From the NCBI GenBank assembly GCA_030430575.1, contig JAUIKF010000001.1:124001-188000 (forward strand): 64,000 nucleotides of DNA. Direction: 5' to 3'. The stretch's first letter is position 1, and each line of letters begins with the position of its first letter. The position numbers and the translations under genes are program-made. The notes beneath the pieces are model-generated. The model had not been told where the DNA came from and made no database searches. It was given only the letters and a program-made list of their open reading frames with translations. Positions 1-8,346 of this stretch are shown piece by piece. This DNA is from Bacteroidia bacterium (lineage in GTDB: Bacteria > Bacteroidota > Bacteroidia > J057).

Positions 1-3000
1 AAACTGGTGATCCCATTTCCATTGCTGAACGTGACACTCCCGTCGGAACCCGCCGTGGCAGCATCCCCATCATCTATACTACTGCCCCAGGTCGCGCCAT
101 CGTCGTTAGTGCCTCGCTTATAAAGCTTAAGGCCACTCGGGTCTCCTGCTTCCCAACTAGCGACGCTTCCTACCTGGTCAAAGGTAATCCCCGACAGTTG
201 AGTGAAGGTCGCATTTGCGCCGTGGTTGTTGATGACCCAGTAGCTGCGGCTGATGGAGTCAGGAGTAGGTGCCTGATCAGGTGACAGATTGATGCGTGTC
301 ACGACCACTTCTCCGTCAGGATAAGTGCCTCCTGTAGGGAAATCGAGGCTTAGCCCCGTTTGCCCAAATGTCGTTGTGCCTCTGCTAGCCACAGTCATCC
401 GCGAACTGACGCCGCCCCCAACTGGCGCAGTAGAGGTGGTACGGCCAGCACCTCCCACCATCGCCGCATGGCGAATACCCACTTTGTCAGCCACATCGCC
501 TTGTAGTCGGTTAAATTGATAATAAGCGACCAAGGAAGCGTCATTTATGGGCTTTTTGGTCAAATGCTGCTGTTCGCGGATTTCCGCTTGGGTGAGCGGA
601 CGGTCCCAAATGCAGACTTCGTCGATCTGGCCGGTGAAGTTGCGGGACGCCCAAGCGTTATAGCTACCTATATAAAATTGCAATAGATCAAGATCTACCT
701 GTTGGGCGGAGGTAGTATGCGTCCTTCCTTCACCGTTCAGGTAAACTGATATGGCAGTGGGGGTCACCACCAAGGCAACATGAGACCATTCACCAGTGGG
801 GAGATAAAGCCCACTGCTCCACCACCAAGCACCGCCCGGCCAGTGATAGCCCAGTTCGTTATTTGGGCGGACGTTAAAGCCTGCGGTATTGCTGCCATCG
901 GAGCCAATGACGATGCCCGTATAGTCAGGCTGGATGCCGTTGGGCTTTACCCAGGCTGAAATAGTCAATTCATTGGTAGGCCCTAAATCAAGGGCAGGTG
1001 CTATGGCATAATCCCCTGATTGTTGCAGGTCAAGGGCTAACGCTGGAACCGTATCTGGCTCACACTCCGCAGTAATGGTCATGAAGCCAGAGATCGTTTG
1101 ACTATTGGTACCAAAAGCATCCGTTACTGTCAGACTCACGTCAAAGGTACCTGGCGTTGTATAGACTACCTTGGGATGCTGATCAGAGGAGGTTGCTGGC
1201 ATGCCACCAGGGAATTGCCATGCCCAAGTGGCACTGCTTTGATGGAGGGCAGAGTGGTCCACAAACTGTACCGTATCTCGGGTACAGAAACTTTCGAGGC
1301 GATCCGCTGCGATTTGGGCGGAGGGAGCAGCTTGCTCGTAGAATTCGGCTTCGTATACGCTCCTATTGGTTCCATTGCGGATTTTACCTTCTTTATAATA
1401 AGGGATCAATTTGGTAGAAAAAGTACTGAGGGGCAGGTTATTGTTGAATAATTGCCAATCCGAGAGGGTATCATTTCGGTAATACACCGCTTCTCTCGTC
1501 CCCAAATAAACGCCGCCCAAACTGCCCCGCTGATGCACAATATTGGTAAAGGAAAGGCCATCCAATGTGGGCGTAGAAATGCTCACCCAAGTGGTGCCTC
1601 CGTCAGTCGATTTAAAAATCTGATTTCCATTGATGCCTGGATACCCGCCATACTGCGACGTACGCGCCAGCCACAGCACATCTTCATCATAACTGCTGAC
1701 CGTCACATCATAAGGCACCCAGTCATTATTGCCCAATAAGGCAATTGGTGGTGTGATCTCCGTCCAGTTTTGCCCACCATCTCTGCTCCTCCAAACCATT
1801 TTCCTGTCCCACCAACCTGGATATTGCACCACATACAGCACTTCAGGATCACTCCAAGCCACTTCGATAGCGCCTAATTTCCCCGTACCAAAGTCTTTGA
1901 TCAAGTCATAGGCTACGCCCCCATTTTCACTGCGCCAGAGCTTGGCGTCAGTCGCTGTGTAGAGGATGTTATGGCACCTCGGATCAAAGGCGATGTCGCT
2001 GGATTCGCCCACGATATAGGAAGCATTGGTGTTTTTATCAAAGGGCAAAGAAATCAGGTTGACCGTTCGGTCGCCTGACAATCGGCGGCGTCCACCGTCG
2101 TGATAGACGACCCGAGGATCGCCAAAATTGACAAATCCGCGGACATTGTCGCCGCCTTGGGTGGCCATCCAACCCGTGAGATAGACATTGTTGTCTTTAA
2201 GCAAAGTCGCATTGTGATACGTTCCGCCTAGCATCACTTGCCCATCTTGGAACCCCGCTCCAAAACCCCAAAAGTCCGTGCCTTGAATGCCAAACATGCG
2301 CTTATTAAAGGTATTTCCATTATCATTAGAATAAAAAATACCTCCATCCCCTGCCACCCATAGGTCATTTCCATAAAAGCGAATGTCGTGCACATCCGCA
2401 TGTACATACTTCACTCCTGCACTGCCAATGGTCCAGTGGGCATTGTTGGTGAGGGTCTGGCCGTGGTCGCTTGACCGCCATATATTGATCCCTCCTGTCA
2501 ACACATTTGAAGAGTCTACATGGGAAGCGGCCAATGCCATGTCATAATAGTATTGACCGCCCGAAACTGAGCCATCCGTACTCCAATCCATGATATTAGG
2601 ATTAGCGGCTGACGGCACACCCGCTGGGCCTGTGCCACAACACTGGAACGTCCAGGTATCACCTGCATTGTCGCTGATATACAGGCCATAAAGGCCGCTG
2701 CCTCCATTGGCAACGCCAGTGGTGAGGGCGTAGATGCGATTGGGCGCATCAGGTGTGACAGAAATCTCTGTGCGCTTCTGTTCCTCTGGTGCAACAAGTG
2801 TCGTCGTTACGCAATGCAATTGGCTGTTCATCACCCAGTTAGTTGCACCATTCAAGGTTCCATTATTGGTGCCTTTGCTGTCATTGACAGCGATTCCAGT
2901 CCCTTCGTCTGCCTTCCAGTAGTGAAGCAAATTTGCATACTGCGGGTGACTAGAAGTCACGCTAGCACACTGCAACGCAGCCAAATCCGCAACGGTCAAT

Positions 3001-4433
3001 GCAGTGGTCCAGATCCGCACTTCTGCGATGTCTCCGGGAAAATTGTAGGCGTATGTGCCAGTCCCATCTTGCCCCATATAGAGCCTTAAGGCAGCGTTAG
3101 CGACATTATTGGAGAGATTGGTGGTCGTACTATTGATCAATGTTCCGTCTTGATAAACTGCTTTGGTGCCGTTGGCATCATAGGTCACGGCGAGGTGATG
3201 CCAAGCCCCATCATCGATGGCGCCGCCATCGAGATCGATGCGGCTGGTCCCATCGCCCATATTGAACTTCCAATCCCCGTTGGTCTTGGCCGCGATGACG
3301 AAACCTCTGTTATAGCCGTTGCTCCAGTTTTTATTAGAAATAATGGCGGGGTCCCCTGTCCAAGAAGTCGTGCGGACACGCATCTCGACGGTGAAGTCAG
3401 GATAGGTGACGGTTCCAAGCGCAGGGGCTTGCCCAAAGCCCACATTACCGCCTGCCAATTCCAGGCTGTTAAATGTGGAGGAAGTAGCCCCAGATATGCC
3501 TGGCCAACCATTGGCTTTGGCCTCAAAGGTGAGGCCCCCATTGATTGATTTGAAAAACTCCGTATGATCCCCAATTTGACGCACACAATAGACGATGTTT
3601 GGTTGGGAAGGATGAATTTCTATCTCTTGCGCCTCTCCCCCCAATCGTAGGTCCCATGTCTGCCCACCATCTGTGCTCCGATAAAAGCCTTGATCACTAG
3701 CAAGATAAACTTCCTGAGAATCAGTGGGATGCATCACGATATCATTTGCACTGATGGAAATGCTTTGGAAAGCAGCATCTCCAGTCAGCGCCCAATTTTG
3801 CCCCCCATCTGTGCTTTTGTATACATTTCCATTTCCCCCAAAATACACGGTCTGCGGATTGAGGTGATTGATTTCTAGGGCACGAACGGAATTCACCATC
3901 ATGTCATGGGTGAGCGAGCTCCAATTCATCCCTTTATCAGTAGACTTCCAAACACCAGCCGTGGCAGTGCCTGCGTAGAGGATGTTGGTGTTGCTCACAG
4001 CCTGCTCCACGGTGTAGACGTGGGCAGCTCCTGGGGCATAGCTGCGGCCTGCGGCGTCAATGTCAAAATCGTAAGGCCCTAAGGGCTGCCAGGGAGAATT
4101 GGCTCCGCGTGAACTGTGGGCCTGCTTGGCGCGGCGCAGATAAGCAGCGTCTACTTGCCTTTGAACCGCAGGGTCGCTGAGCGTAGGGTGAAAACGATCG
4201 CGGCTGAGTGTTCGTAGCCAGCGCTTATAATATTGGGTGTGGGTATTTTTTTCGAAAGAATGGGTTTGATAATAGGCCTCATAAGCCGTTTTTACCTTCC
4301 CAATATCTTCGCCTGCATACATCCACTGTGCCCATTGAGGCAGGGGTTCAGGCGTTAGACTTTGTTGTTGGGCAAATGTAAGAGAGAAAAAACTGTGGAG
4401 GAGGAAGGACAGAAGTAGATGTTGTAATTTCAT
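1..4433 (-). CDS. Giant secreted BNR-repeat/LamG/PKD protein, 3' end outside window
   Basis: The reading frame is open from the ATG at 4433 to the left edge (1477 complete codons, no stop), so the gene continues outside the window. It begins with a signal peptide (MKLQHLLLSFLLHSFFS..AQ). Order seen: a short N-terminal region; BNR/sortilin-like repeats at about residues 155-300 (GVWKSTDKGMNW, VYKSTDGGQNW); a LamG/concanavalin-like domain at about 300-475 (DDGAWHHLAVTYD); further beta-propeller-like BNR repeats at about 520-1030; a PKD domain at about 1045-1118 (FCTRDTVQFVDHS, PGTFDVSLTVTD); and a second LamG at about 1130-1330 (FTGQIDEVCIWDRPLTQAEI). Such proteins are secreted or surface-bound adhesins or polysaccharide/protein-binding proteins, often type IX cargo. 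A C-terminal sorting domain would lie beyond the window, so T9SS export is inferred. No catalytic residues are identified. Confidence 0.9.
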   Translation of the reverse strand, partial: MKLQHLLLSFLLHSFFSLTFAQQQSLTPEPLPQWAQWMYAGEDIGKVKTAYEAYYQTHSFEKNTHTQYYKRWLRTLSRDRFHPTLSDPAVQRQVDAAYLRRAKQAHSSRGANSPWQPLGPYDFDIDAAGRSYAPGAAHVYTVEQAVSNTNILYAGTATAGVWKSTDKGMNWSSLTHDMMVNSVRALEINHLNPQTVYFGGNGNVYKSTDGGQNWALTGDAAFQSISISANDIVMHPTDSQEVYLASDQGFYRSTDGGQTWDLRLGGEAQEIEIHPSQPNIVYCVRQIGDHTEFFKSINGGLTFEAKANGWPGISGATSSTFNSLELAGGNVGFGQAPALGTVTYPDFTVEMRVRTTSWTGDPAIISNKNWSNGYNRGFVIAAKTNGDWKFNMGDGTSRIDLDGGAIDDGAWHHLAVTYDANGTKAVYQDGTLINSTTTNLSNNVANAALRLYMGQDGTGTYAYNFPGDIAEVRIWTTALTVADLAALQCASVTSSHPQYANLLHYWKADEGTGIAVNDSKGTNNGTLNGATNWVMNSQLHCVTTTLVAPEEQKRTEISVTPDAPNRIYALTTGVANGGSGLYGLYISDNAGDTWTFQCCGTGPAGVPSAANPNIMDWSTDGSVSGGQYYYDMALAASHVDSSNVLTGGINIWRSSDHGQTLTNNAHWTIGSAGVKYVHADVHDIRFYGNDLWVAGDGGIFYSNDNGNTFNKRMFGIQGTDFWGFGAGFQDGQVMLGGTYHNATLLKDNNVYLTGWMATQGGDNVRGFVNFGDPRVVYHDGGRRRLSGDRTVNLISLPFDKNTNASYIVGESSDIAFDPRCHNILYTATDAKLWRSENGGVAYDLIKDFGTGKLGAIEVAWSDPEVLYVVQYPGWWDRKMVWRSRDGGQNWTEITPPIALLGNNDWVPYDVTVSSYDEDVLWLARTSQYGGYPGINGNQIFKSTDGGTTWVSISTPTLDGLSFTNIVHQRGSLGGVYLGTREAVYYRNDTLSDWQLFNNNLPLSTFSTKLIPYYKEGKIRNGTNRSVYEAEFYEQAAPSAQIAADRLESFCTRDTVQFVDHSALHQSSATWAWQFPGGMPATSSDQHPKVVYTTPGTFDVSLTVTDAFGTNSQTISGFMTITAECEPDTVPALALDLQQSGDYAIAPALDLGPTNELTISAWVKPNGIQPDYTGIVIGSDGSNTAGFNVRPNNELGYHWPGGAWWWSSGLYLPTGEWSHVALVVTPTAISVYLNGEGRTHTTSAQQVDLDLLQFYIGSYNAWASRNFTGQIDEVCIWDRPLTQAEIREQQHLTKKPINDASLVAYYQFNRLQGDVADKVGIRHAAMVGGAGRTTSTAPVGGGVSSRMTVASRGTTTFGQTGLSLDFPTGGTYPDGEVVVTRINLSPDQAPTPDSISRSYWVINNHGANATFTQLSGITFDQVGSVASWEAGDPSGLKLYKRGTNDDGATWGSSIDDGDAATAGSDGSVTFSNGNGITS

Positions 4434-4527
4434 GTAAGAAAGTCATTAATACGCAAAAATACGTACCTAATAACCTTCGACCAAATTATTCACCGGACTG
4501 TGGAGGGTACAAGTTTATGAGGAATGT

Positions 4528-4599
4528 CCTAGGTTTTAGGTTCTAAGTTCTAGGTCAGCATACCTAACCTAGAACCTAAAACATAAAACTTAGAACCTT
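4528..4599. repeat. TTCTAGG-word inverted repeat (hairpin) between two minus-strand genes
   Basis: Degenerate tandem copies of AGGTTCT/AGGTTTT (4528-4555) are followed by inverted complements (AGAACCTAAAACATAAAAC and so on, 4562-4599), giving a long imperfect hairpin just downstream of the MFS transporter stop. It probably acts as a terminator. The same word makes the arrays at 50861-50962 and 57838-57933. Confidence 0.75.
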
Positions 4600-4605
4600 C
4601 TTCCC

Positions 4606-6087
4606 CTACTCCTCCATCGGCCCGCCAGGCTTATAGCCTTTTAATCCATAGAAAAGGATATAGAGGAAGCAGATAAAGGGGATGATAAAGGAAAGTTGAA
4701 CGCCTCCCTCAGGATTGGCTTCTGTGCCCAATGCATCTGCGAGTGCACCTTGTATGGGAGGAATCAATGCGCCCCCTAGAATCATCATAACCAGAAGAGA
4801 AGAGCCCTGACTGGTGTATTTACCTAGTTTGTGGATGGCTAGGGTAAAAATGTTTGACCACATAATGGAGTTGAAGAGGCCAATCCCAATGATGGCCCAG
4901 AAGGCGAATTTTCCTGAACCTGTGATCGTAACCACCAACAACGCCAGGACGCCAGCAGCGAAAATAGACAAGGTCCGAGCAGGCAAAGAACGCCCTACGA
5001 CAAATGCTGCTAGGTTCAGGCCAATAAGAATCAACCAAGGCCAAATCTCGTAGCTTAGTACTTCCAGGATAACTGAATTATCCGTTTCACCTTGAAATAG
5101 GCCTCTATTGAATGCATTGGCAAAATAAATGGCGAGGAAGGTAAGAATGGCGGAGCCAGCCATAAGGCCATATTTTTTAGCAGCTTGGCTGATTTCGCTG
5201 AGCATGATTGCCCCTAAGAAGCGTCCGATCATCAAGCCGCCCCAATACAGGCTCAAGAAGGTACTAGCGGCTTCTTCGTTATATCCACCAATTTTTTCTA
5301 ACCCCAAATAATTCACAAAAATACTCCCTATCGCGACTTCTCCACCTACATAGAAGAAGATGGCCAGCATCCCAAATTTGAGTTGGGGAAACTGTAAGGC
5401 ACCTGCCCCTGAGGGTATTTTATCCTGGGCGGTAAGCTTGGGGAGCGGTGCAAACAGGATGAAAACGGTTATGAGCAACAGTACCCCTGCAAAGGCCAAA
5501 TAAGGCCACTTTACCGCATCTGCTCCAGAGTCCGCAAAGAATTTGAACATCAAAAAGCCTCCTATCAACGGTCCTATGGTAGTTCCCAACGAGTTAAACG
5601 CTTGGGCGAGATTCAATCGACTAGAAGCCGTTTCAGGTTTGCCTAGAATAGACACATAAGGGTTGGCAGCAATTTGTAACATCGTAAATCCTAAGCCCAA
5701 AATAAACAGGGCAAGCAGATAAGGCCAATAGGAATTACCTAAAGCTGCAGGGTAAAATAACCCACTTCCTGTTGCTGAAGTTAGGAGCCCGATGATAATA
5801 CCATTTTTATACCCGATTTTCTGAATAGGGTCTCCAGAAGTGACAGATATCAAAAAATAGATCAATGACCCAATAAAATACGCCCCAAAAAAGGCAAACT
5901 GTACCAGCATTGACTGGAAATAGCTCAAGACAAACAGCGCCTTGAATTTGGGTATCAAAATATCATTCATCACCGTCATAAATCCCCACATAAAGAAGAG
6001 GATAAAGAGGCTATAGAGGGCTGAACCGTAGTTCGCGCCATTGGTGTTTGCAGAGAGGTTGCTAGAGGAGGGAGTAGATGATGCCAT
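4606..6087 (-). CDS. FucP/GluP-type MFS sugar transporter
   Basis: Inner-membrane sugar:proton symporter of the fucose/glucose-galactose branch of the MFS, 493 residues with about 12-14 hydrophobic segments. Family marks seen are SLGTTIGPLIGG after an FN dipeptide, LQIAANPYVSILG, and LYWGGLMIGRFLGA in the second half. The family average is about 420 residues; the extra length comes from an N-terminal Ser/Asn-rich stretch and a hydrophobic insertion in the middle (about 320-390), as in many Bacteroidota homologues. It starts with ATG at 6087, behind a good Bacteroidota promoter (6116-6146). It stands alone, and the 3' side carries the TTCTAGG word hairpin. The sugar cannot be told from sequence. 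Confidence 0.88.
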   Translation of the reverse strand: MASSTPSSSNLSANTNGANYGSALYSLFILFFMWGFMTVMNDILIPKFKALFVLSYFQSMLVQFAFFGAYFIGSLIYFLISVTSGDPIQKIGYKNGIIIGLLTSATGSGLFYPAALGNSYWPYLLALFILGLGFTMLQIAANPYVSILGKPETASSRLNLAQAFNSLGTTIGPLIGGFLMFKFFADSGADAVKWPYLAFAGVLLLITVFILFAPLPKLTAQDKIPSGAGALQFPQLKFGMLAIFFYVGGEVAIGSIFVNYLGLEKIGGYNEEAASTFLSLYWGGLMIGRFLGAIMLSEISQAAKKYGLMAGSAILTFLAIYFANAFNRGLFQGETDNSVILEVLSYEIWPWLILIGLNLAAFVVGRSLPARTLSIFAAGVLALLVVTITGSGKFAFWAIIGIGLFNSIMWSNIFTLAIHKLGKYTSQGSSLLVMMILGGALIPPIQGALADALGTEANPEGGVQLSFIIPFICFLYILFYGLKGYKPGGPMEE

Positions 6088-6115
6088 AATTAACGAGTTC
6101 TAAATCGGTTTAGGG

Positions 6116-6146
6116 GAAAGGTAGGGCTTTTTGGGGAAATCACAAA
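6116..6146 (-). promoter_or_regulatory. Bacteroidota-type promoter of the MFS transporter
   Basis: Reading the minus strand, TTTG (6143-6146) is followed by 19 bases and TACCTTTC (6116-6123), one base off the -7 consensus TAnnTTTG. The -7 box lies 28 bases upstream of the ATG at 6087. The spacing and motif fit the primary sigma factor of Bacteroidota; the assignment is by motif only. Confidence 0.5.
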
Positions 6147-6370
6147 TTTTGCTCGCAGGGCCTCACAAACTTTAGATCACTTTTTTTCTTTGTAGTATTT
6201 TTGTCGTGATTAAACCTTATGAAACACATCAATTGATTGATTTGCCTAAGGGGATTTAGCAATTTCTCAAGCAGATTTCTTTTTTGGCTGCTCTGGCGAG
6301 TTTCGGACTCCCCCTTGAGTTTGAATTTGCGGTTGAATTTCTCTTCAAAAGAAATCCGTACCTTTGTCCC

Positions 6371-8263
6371 ATGGAGCAATTACGACCTCTCACGGACTGG
6401 CTCCCCATCACCCTCAAAGAAGTACAGAAGCGGGGCTGGGAAGAACTGGATGTTATCTTGATTTCAGGCGACGCCTACGTCGATCATCCGGCCTTTGGAC
6501 CGGCGGTCATCGGGCGGCTGCTGGAGCAAAATGGCTACCGCGTAGCCATCATCCCCCAGCCCAACTGGCAGGATGACCTGCGCGATTTCAAGAAATTTGG
6601 GAAACCGAGGCTGTTTTTTGGCGTGACATCAGGTTGTATGGACAGCATGGTCAACCATTACACCGCCAATAAGCGGAAGAGATCTACGGACGCTTATACC
6701 CCTGGCGGAGGCGCAGGTTTTCGCCCGGATTATGCCACCATCAAATACACCCAAATCCTCAAAAAACTCTACCCTGAGGTGCCTGTGGTGATAGGCGGCA
6801 TAGAAGCCTCGCTGAGGCGTGTTACACATTACGACTACTGGGAGGACCGACTCTTCCCCACGATTTTGGAAGATAGTGGCGCAGACATGCTGGTCTATGG
6901 CATGGGCGAGCAGCCGCTCAATGAGTTGATGAAAATGCTCGAAAAGGGCATACCCATCTCAAGCCTTAGAACAATCCCACAGACTGGGATTTTGGTGGAT
7001 GAAGGGGAAAAGATGCCCAAAAACAAGAACTGGGAGGATGTAGAAATCGCTTCTCACGAAGTATGCTTGAAGGATAAGCTCAAATTCGCTGCGAATTTCA
7101 AAATCATTGAACAGGAGTCCAATAAGGCCAAAGCGCGGCGGATTTTGCAAAAAGTAGGCAAAAAGACCTTGGTCATCAATCCGCCGTATCCGCCGATGAC
7201 GGAAAATGAAATCGACGGTTCCTTCGATTTGCCTTTCACACGCCTCCCCCACCCCAAGTACAAAAAGCGCGGCGTCATTCCTGCTTTCGAGATGATCAAA
7301 TTCTCGATCAATATGCACCGTGGGTGCTTTGGTGGGTGCAGCTTCTGCACGATCTCAGCCCATCAGGGCAAATTCATTGCATCGCGGTCACAAGAGTCCA
7401 TCATGAAGGAGGTAGATGCCGTGACCAAAATGCCTGATTTCAAAGGCTATATCAGTGATTTGGGCGGCCCGTCGGCGAATATGTACCAGATGAAGGGCAA
7501 GGTCCAGGAGATTTGTGACCGCTGCGTCAGCCCCTCTTGTATTCATCCCACGGTTTGTCATAATTTGGACACGAGCCATACGCCGCTTACGGAGATTTAT
7601 AAAAAGGCGGCGGCCCATCCCGATGTTAAAAAGGCGTTTGTAGGCAGTGGCATTCGCTATGACCTGTTGACCAAAACCTATAACAAAAAAGGGGATGAAA
7701 GCCTGGACGAGTATATGGAGCAATTGGTCACAAACCATATCTCAGGTCGCCTGAAAGTTGCTCCGGAGCATACTTCAGATGACACCCTCAAGGTGATGCG
7801 AAAGCCCTCTTTTAAGCATTTCCATGAGTTCAAGAAGAAGTATGATGAAATCAACAAAAAGAACAACCTTGATCAGCCGCTGATCCCCTACTTCATCTCC
7901 AGCCATCCTGGCTGCGAGGAGCAAGACATGGCCAACCTCGCTTGCGAGACCAAGGACATGGGCTTTAAGCTAGAGCAGGTCCAGGACTTTACGCCGACTC
8001 CCATGACCGTGGCAACGGTGATCTACTATACAGGCGTTCACCCTTATACCTTGCGGCCTGTGTTTACCGCGAAAACGCGGGAAGAGAAGAAAAACCAACA
8101 CTTGTTTTTCTTCTGGTATAAACCTGAAAATCAGCGCATTATCAGAGATAAGCTCAGCAAAATTGGCCGCAAGGACATGGTGGAGAAACTGCTTGGGAAG
8201 GCGAAGGTGAAGACTGAGGAGGTGAAACGGAAGTTTCGGCGGGGGAGAAAGAGGAGGAGGTGA
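6371..8263 (+). CDS. YgiQ family radical SAM protein
   Basis: 630-residue radical SAM enzyme of the YgiQ family (UPF0313), whose reaction is not established. An N-terminal cobalamin-binding-like region (GWEELDVILISGDAYVDHP) precedes the radical SAM core with C319-x3-C323-x2-C326 (RGCFGGCSFCTIS), which would hold the [4Fe-4S] cluster. The C-terminal domain ends in a very basic tail (KRKFRRGRKRRR). I chose the ATG at 6371 because the family's N-terminus begins LP-TKEE-GWDxLDVI; the frame is open further upstream, but only from a TTG, and that segment contains a -7-like box (TACCTTTG, 6359-6366). The family is usually 600-740 residues. It is followed by a 44-bp palindrome that may terminate it. 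Confidence 0.93.
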   Translation: MEQLRPLTDWLPITLKEVQKRGWEELDVILISGDAYVDHPAFGPAVIGRLLEQNGYRVAIIPQPNWQDDLRDFKKFGKPRLFFGVTSGCMDSMVNHYTANKRKRSTDAYTPGGGAGFRPDYATIKYTQILKKLYPEVPVVIGGIEASLRRVTHYDYWEDRLFPTILEDSGADMLVYGMGEQPLNELMKMLEKGIPISSLRTIPQTGILVDEGEKMPKNKNWEDVEIASHEVCLKDKLKFAANFKIIEQESNKAKARRILQKVGKKTLVINPPYPPMTENEIDGSFDLPFTRLPHPKYKKRGVIPAFEMIKFSINMHRGCFGGCSFCTISAHQGKFIASRSQESIMKEVDAVTKMPDFKGYISDLGGPSANMYQMKGKVQEICDRCVSPSCIHPTVCHNLDTSHTPLTEIYKKAAAHPDVKKAFVGSGIRYDLLTKTYNKKGDESLDEYMEQLVTNHISGRLKVAPEHTSDDTLKVMRKPSFKHFHEFKKKYDEINKKNNLDQPLIPYFISSHPGCEEQDMANLACETKDMGFKLEQVQDFTPTPMTVATVIYYTGVHPYTLRPVFTAKTREEKKNQHLFFFWYKPENQRIIRDKLSKIGRKDMVEKLLGKAKVKTEEVKRKFRRGRKRRR

Positions 8264-8302
8264 GACCGCTTCGCTTACAGATCATTACCGTTATGAATTA
8301 GA

Positions 8303-8346
8303 TTTTTTTTGTAGGGCCACGACATGTCGTGGCCCTACAAAAAAAA
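8303..8346. repeat. 44-bp perfect palindrome flanked by T/A runs
   Basis: The core GTAGGGCCACGACA (8311-8324) is followed at once by its exact complement (8325-8338), with eight T before and at least eight A after, so 8303-8346 is a perfect palindrome. As RNA it is a strong hairpin in an A/U frame and could end transcription from either side. From memory, related GTAGGG(G)CACG..CGTG(C)CCCTAC palindromes are dispersed repeats in many bacteria, so this may be a small mobile hairpin. Confidence 0.9.

Noticed and set aside
1098-3586. Several short ORFs on both strands inside the left-edge giant gene
   Set aside because: The minus frame is open throughout with BNR, LamG and PKD motifs; the others are shadows.
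6284-6370. Longer N-terminus for the YgiQ protein from a TTG at 6284
   Set aside because: The added 29 residues do not match the family and lie over a -7-like motif; the ATG at 6371 fits the conserved start.
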